64,000 bases of DNA from Bacillota bacterium (lineage in GTDB: Bacteria > Bacillota > Clostridia > Peptostreptococcales > Anaerovoracaceae): NCBI GenBank assembly GCA_021769295.1, contig JAETTD010000002.1:186001-250000 (forward strand). Direction: 5' to 3'. Shown here piece after piece: positions 63,026-64,000 of this stretch (positions within the stretch are counted from its first letter, which is position 1; each line of letters starts with the position of its first letter). The notes below the pieces were generated by a model, which was given only the letters and a program-made list of their open reading frames with translations, was not told the origin of the DNA and did not search any database. The translations under genes were made by a program, and so were the position numbers.

Positions 63026-64000
63026 AACTCCTGAGTATCTGTCGTTTTTTTGAAGAAGTAATCCGTCATTTCGTACCCGTTTTTAAAATGCATTCCGGCT
63101 GCTGCGGCAGATTTTTCATTAAACTGCTTCAAATGGTCTTCAGGTTTTTCATCGGCGCTGTCATATATGACAAAAGGTACGGGGTCCGAGCTGTGGGTTC
63201 TGATTGCTATAGGTGTTCTGTGGTCCGGAACGACCAGCACTCTGAATCTTTCGCCTGTTCCTCTCAAATACTCTATTACCGGCCTTATGGCTCTTTGGTC
63301 GATATATTCGGCACACCTTATCTTCTTTTCCAGATTTCCCTGATGTGAGCACTCATCGGTGCCTTCCATATGAAGGTAAACAAAGTCTTGGCCTCGTTTG
63401 TAGGCGTCAACGGCGGCGGCCGCTTTTCCTTCAAAGTCGGTATCGATGCTTCCTGTCGCTCCTTCGACCTTGATTATCTCAAGCCCCGCAAAGATTCCGA
63501 TTCCTTTAATCAAATCCACCGCCGAAATTACGCTGCCCCTGACACCATATTTTTCGTTAAAATCGGGAAGCTTCGGTTTTGTTCCCATTCCCCATATCCA
63601 AATGCTGTTGGCGGGGTTAAGTCCCTTTGCCATGCGGGCTTTGTTTACAGGATGATCTTTAAACAGTTCGTAACTTCTTTTCGTCATATTTACGAAAAGT
63701 TCGCAGTCTTTACCCTTTGGCAGATATTCGCCTGCCTTTCTGTCTAAAATGTCATGGGGCGGCACGAAGGTGCATTCTGTCTTGCCTTCGTTTAAAATCA
63801 TACAGTGTCTGTATTGGGTTCCGGTGTACAGATGAAGCTTTTCGGTTTCGAATTCATCTTTGAGACATTTCATCAATTCATCGGACTCTTCAGTGGTTAT
63901 ATCCCCCGCAGCGTGATCCTTTATTGTAAAATTCTCGTAATTGCCCGATTCATCAGGCTCAACGGTTATAAAATTAACTCTGAAAGATATATCCGTATCC
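63022..64000 (-). CDS. apgM: 2,3-Bisphosphoglycerate-independent phosphoglycerate mutase, ApgM type (5' end outside window)
   Basis: The frame is open to 63999 at the right edge and includes the DTDISFRVNFITVE segment, so the start lies outside; the TTG/ATG near 63870 is not the real start. Archaeal-type alkaline-phosphatase-superfamily mutase: DHAAGDITTEE, HDILDRKAGEYLPKG, GVRGSVISAVDLIKGIG, VYLHMEGTDECSHQG and PDHRTP with metal-binding Asp/His. Converts 3- to 2-phosphoglycerate in glycolysis. First seen gene of apgM-dacF-uvrC. Confidence 0.92.
   Translation of the reverse strand, partial: DTDISFRVNFITVEPDESGNYENFTIKDHAAGDITTEESDELMKCLKDEFETEKLHLYTGTQYRHCMILNEGKTECTFVPPHDILDRKAGEYLPKGKDCELFVNMTKRSYELFKDHPVNKARMAKGLNPANSIWIWGMGTKPKLPDFNEKYGVRGSVISAVDLIKGIGIFAGLEIIKVEGATGSIDTDFEGKAAAAVDAYKRGQDFVYLHMEGTDECSHQGNLEKKIRCAEYIDQRAIRPVIEYLRGTGERFRVLVVPDHRTPIAIRTHSSDPVPFVIYDSADEKPEDHLKQFNEKSAAAAGMHFKNGYEMTDYFFKKTTDTQEL

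Overview
The window reads as chromosomal DNA of a low-GC, Gram-positive, anaerobic Clostridia-type bacterium. The evidence is strong AGGAGG ribosome sites, frequent TTG/GTG starts, an Ile T-box leader, a type II pantothenate kinase (coaW), a long (type 2-like) ileS, ytrABC-like and zur-znuACB operons, radical SAM and 2Fe-2S enzymes, and an LPXTG-like surface protein. Genus cannot be fixed from sequence alone. Most genes lie on the minus strand; only nhaC, lgt-ychF and the alanine symporter are on plus.

Layout. 1-4.7 kb: two overlapping hybrid sensor kinases (the first cut by the window edge). 4.9-5.5 kb: six tRNA genes (Met, Val, Asp, His, Gln, Cys in transcription order) with a clear promoter and terminator. 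5.5-15.4 kb: housekeeping (TPR protein, nhaC, sfsA, lgt, ychF, DUF1461 protein, coaW, Ca2+-type P-ATPase). 15.5-23.1 kb: a Tad/type IV filament-like accessory operon (phage-type regulator, SAF/CpaB-like protein, VirB11/CpaF ATPase, two TadB/C-like membrane proteins, four tiny membrane or pilin-like proteins) ending in a thioester, Cna-B repeat, sortase-anchored adhesin. 23.2-24.0 kb: repeat-rich intergenic DNA. 24-31 kb: udk, beta-CASP hydrolase, a glycerol 3-phosphate-type oxidoreductase set with glpP, PHP phosphoesterase, DJ-1 protein. 32-35.7 kb: ileS with T-box and an unusual repeated leader. 36-37.5 kb: AGCS symporter. 37.8-40.8 kb: zur-znuA-znuC-znuB. 41.8-47.3 kb: two ABC exporter sets, a radical SAM protein and a GyrI-like protein. 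47.7-55.4 kb: tig-clpP-clpX-lon-engB-DUF1232-hpt-pduL, a protein quality control cluster. 55.5-64 kb: CYTH protein, dapB-like, a second repeat-rich gap, FAD protein, DUF1292 protein, and the apgM-dacF-uvrC run cut by the right edge.

The most unusual material is (i) the compact Tad-like locus coupled to a thioester adhesin, with small proteins absent from ordinary gene calls, and (ii) intergenic arrays. Two unrelated repeat families, each present at two loci (37.6/47.4 kb and 23.3/57.0 kb), both repeat with exactly 62 bp period; a third, 82-bp-spaced palindromic module is shared by the 23.8 and 57.5 kb gaps. They resemble CRISPR arrays in spacing only: the in-between segments are related and no cas genes are present.
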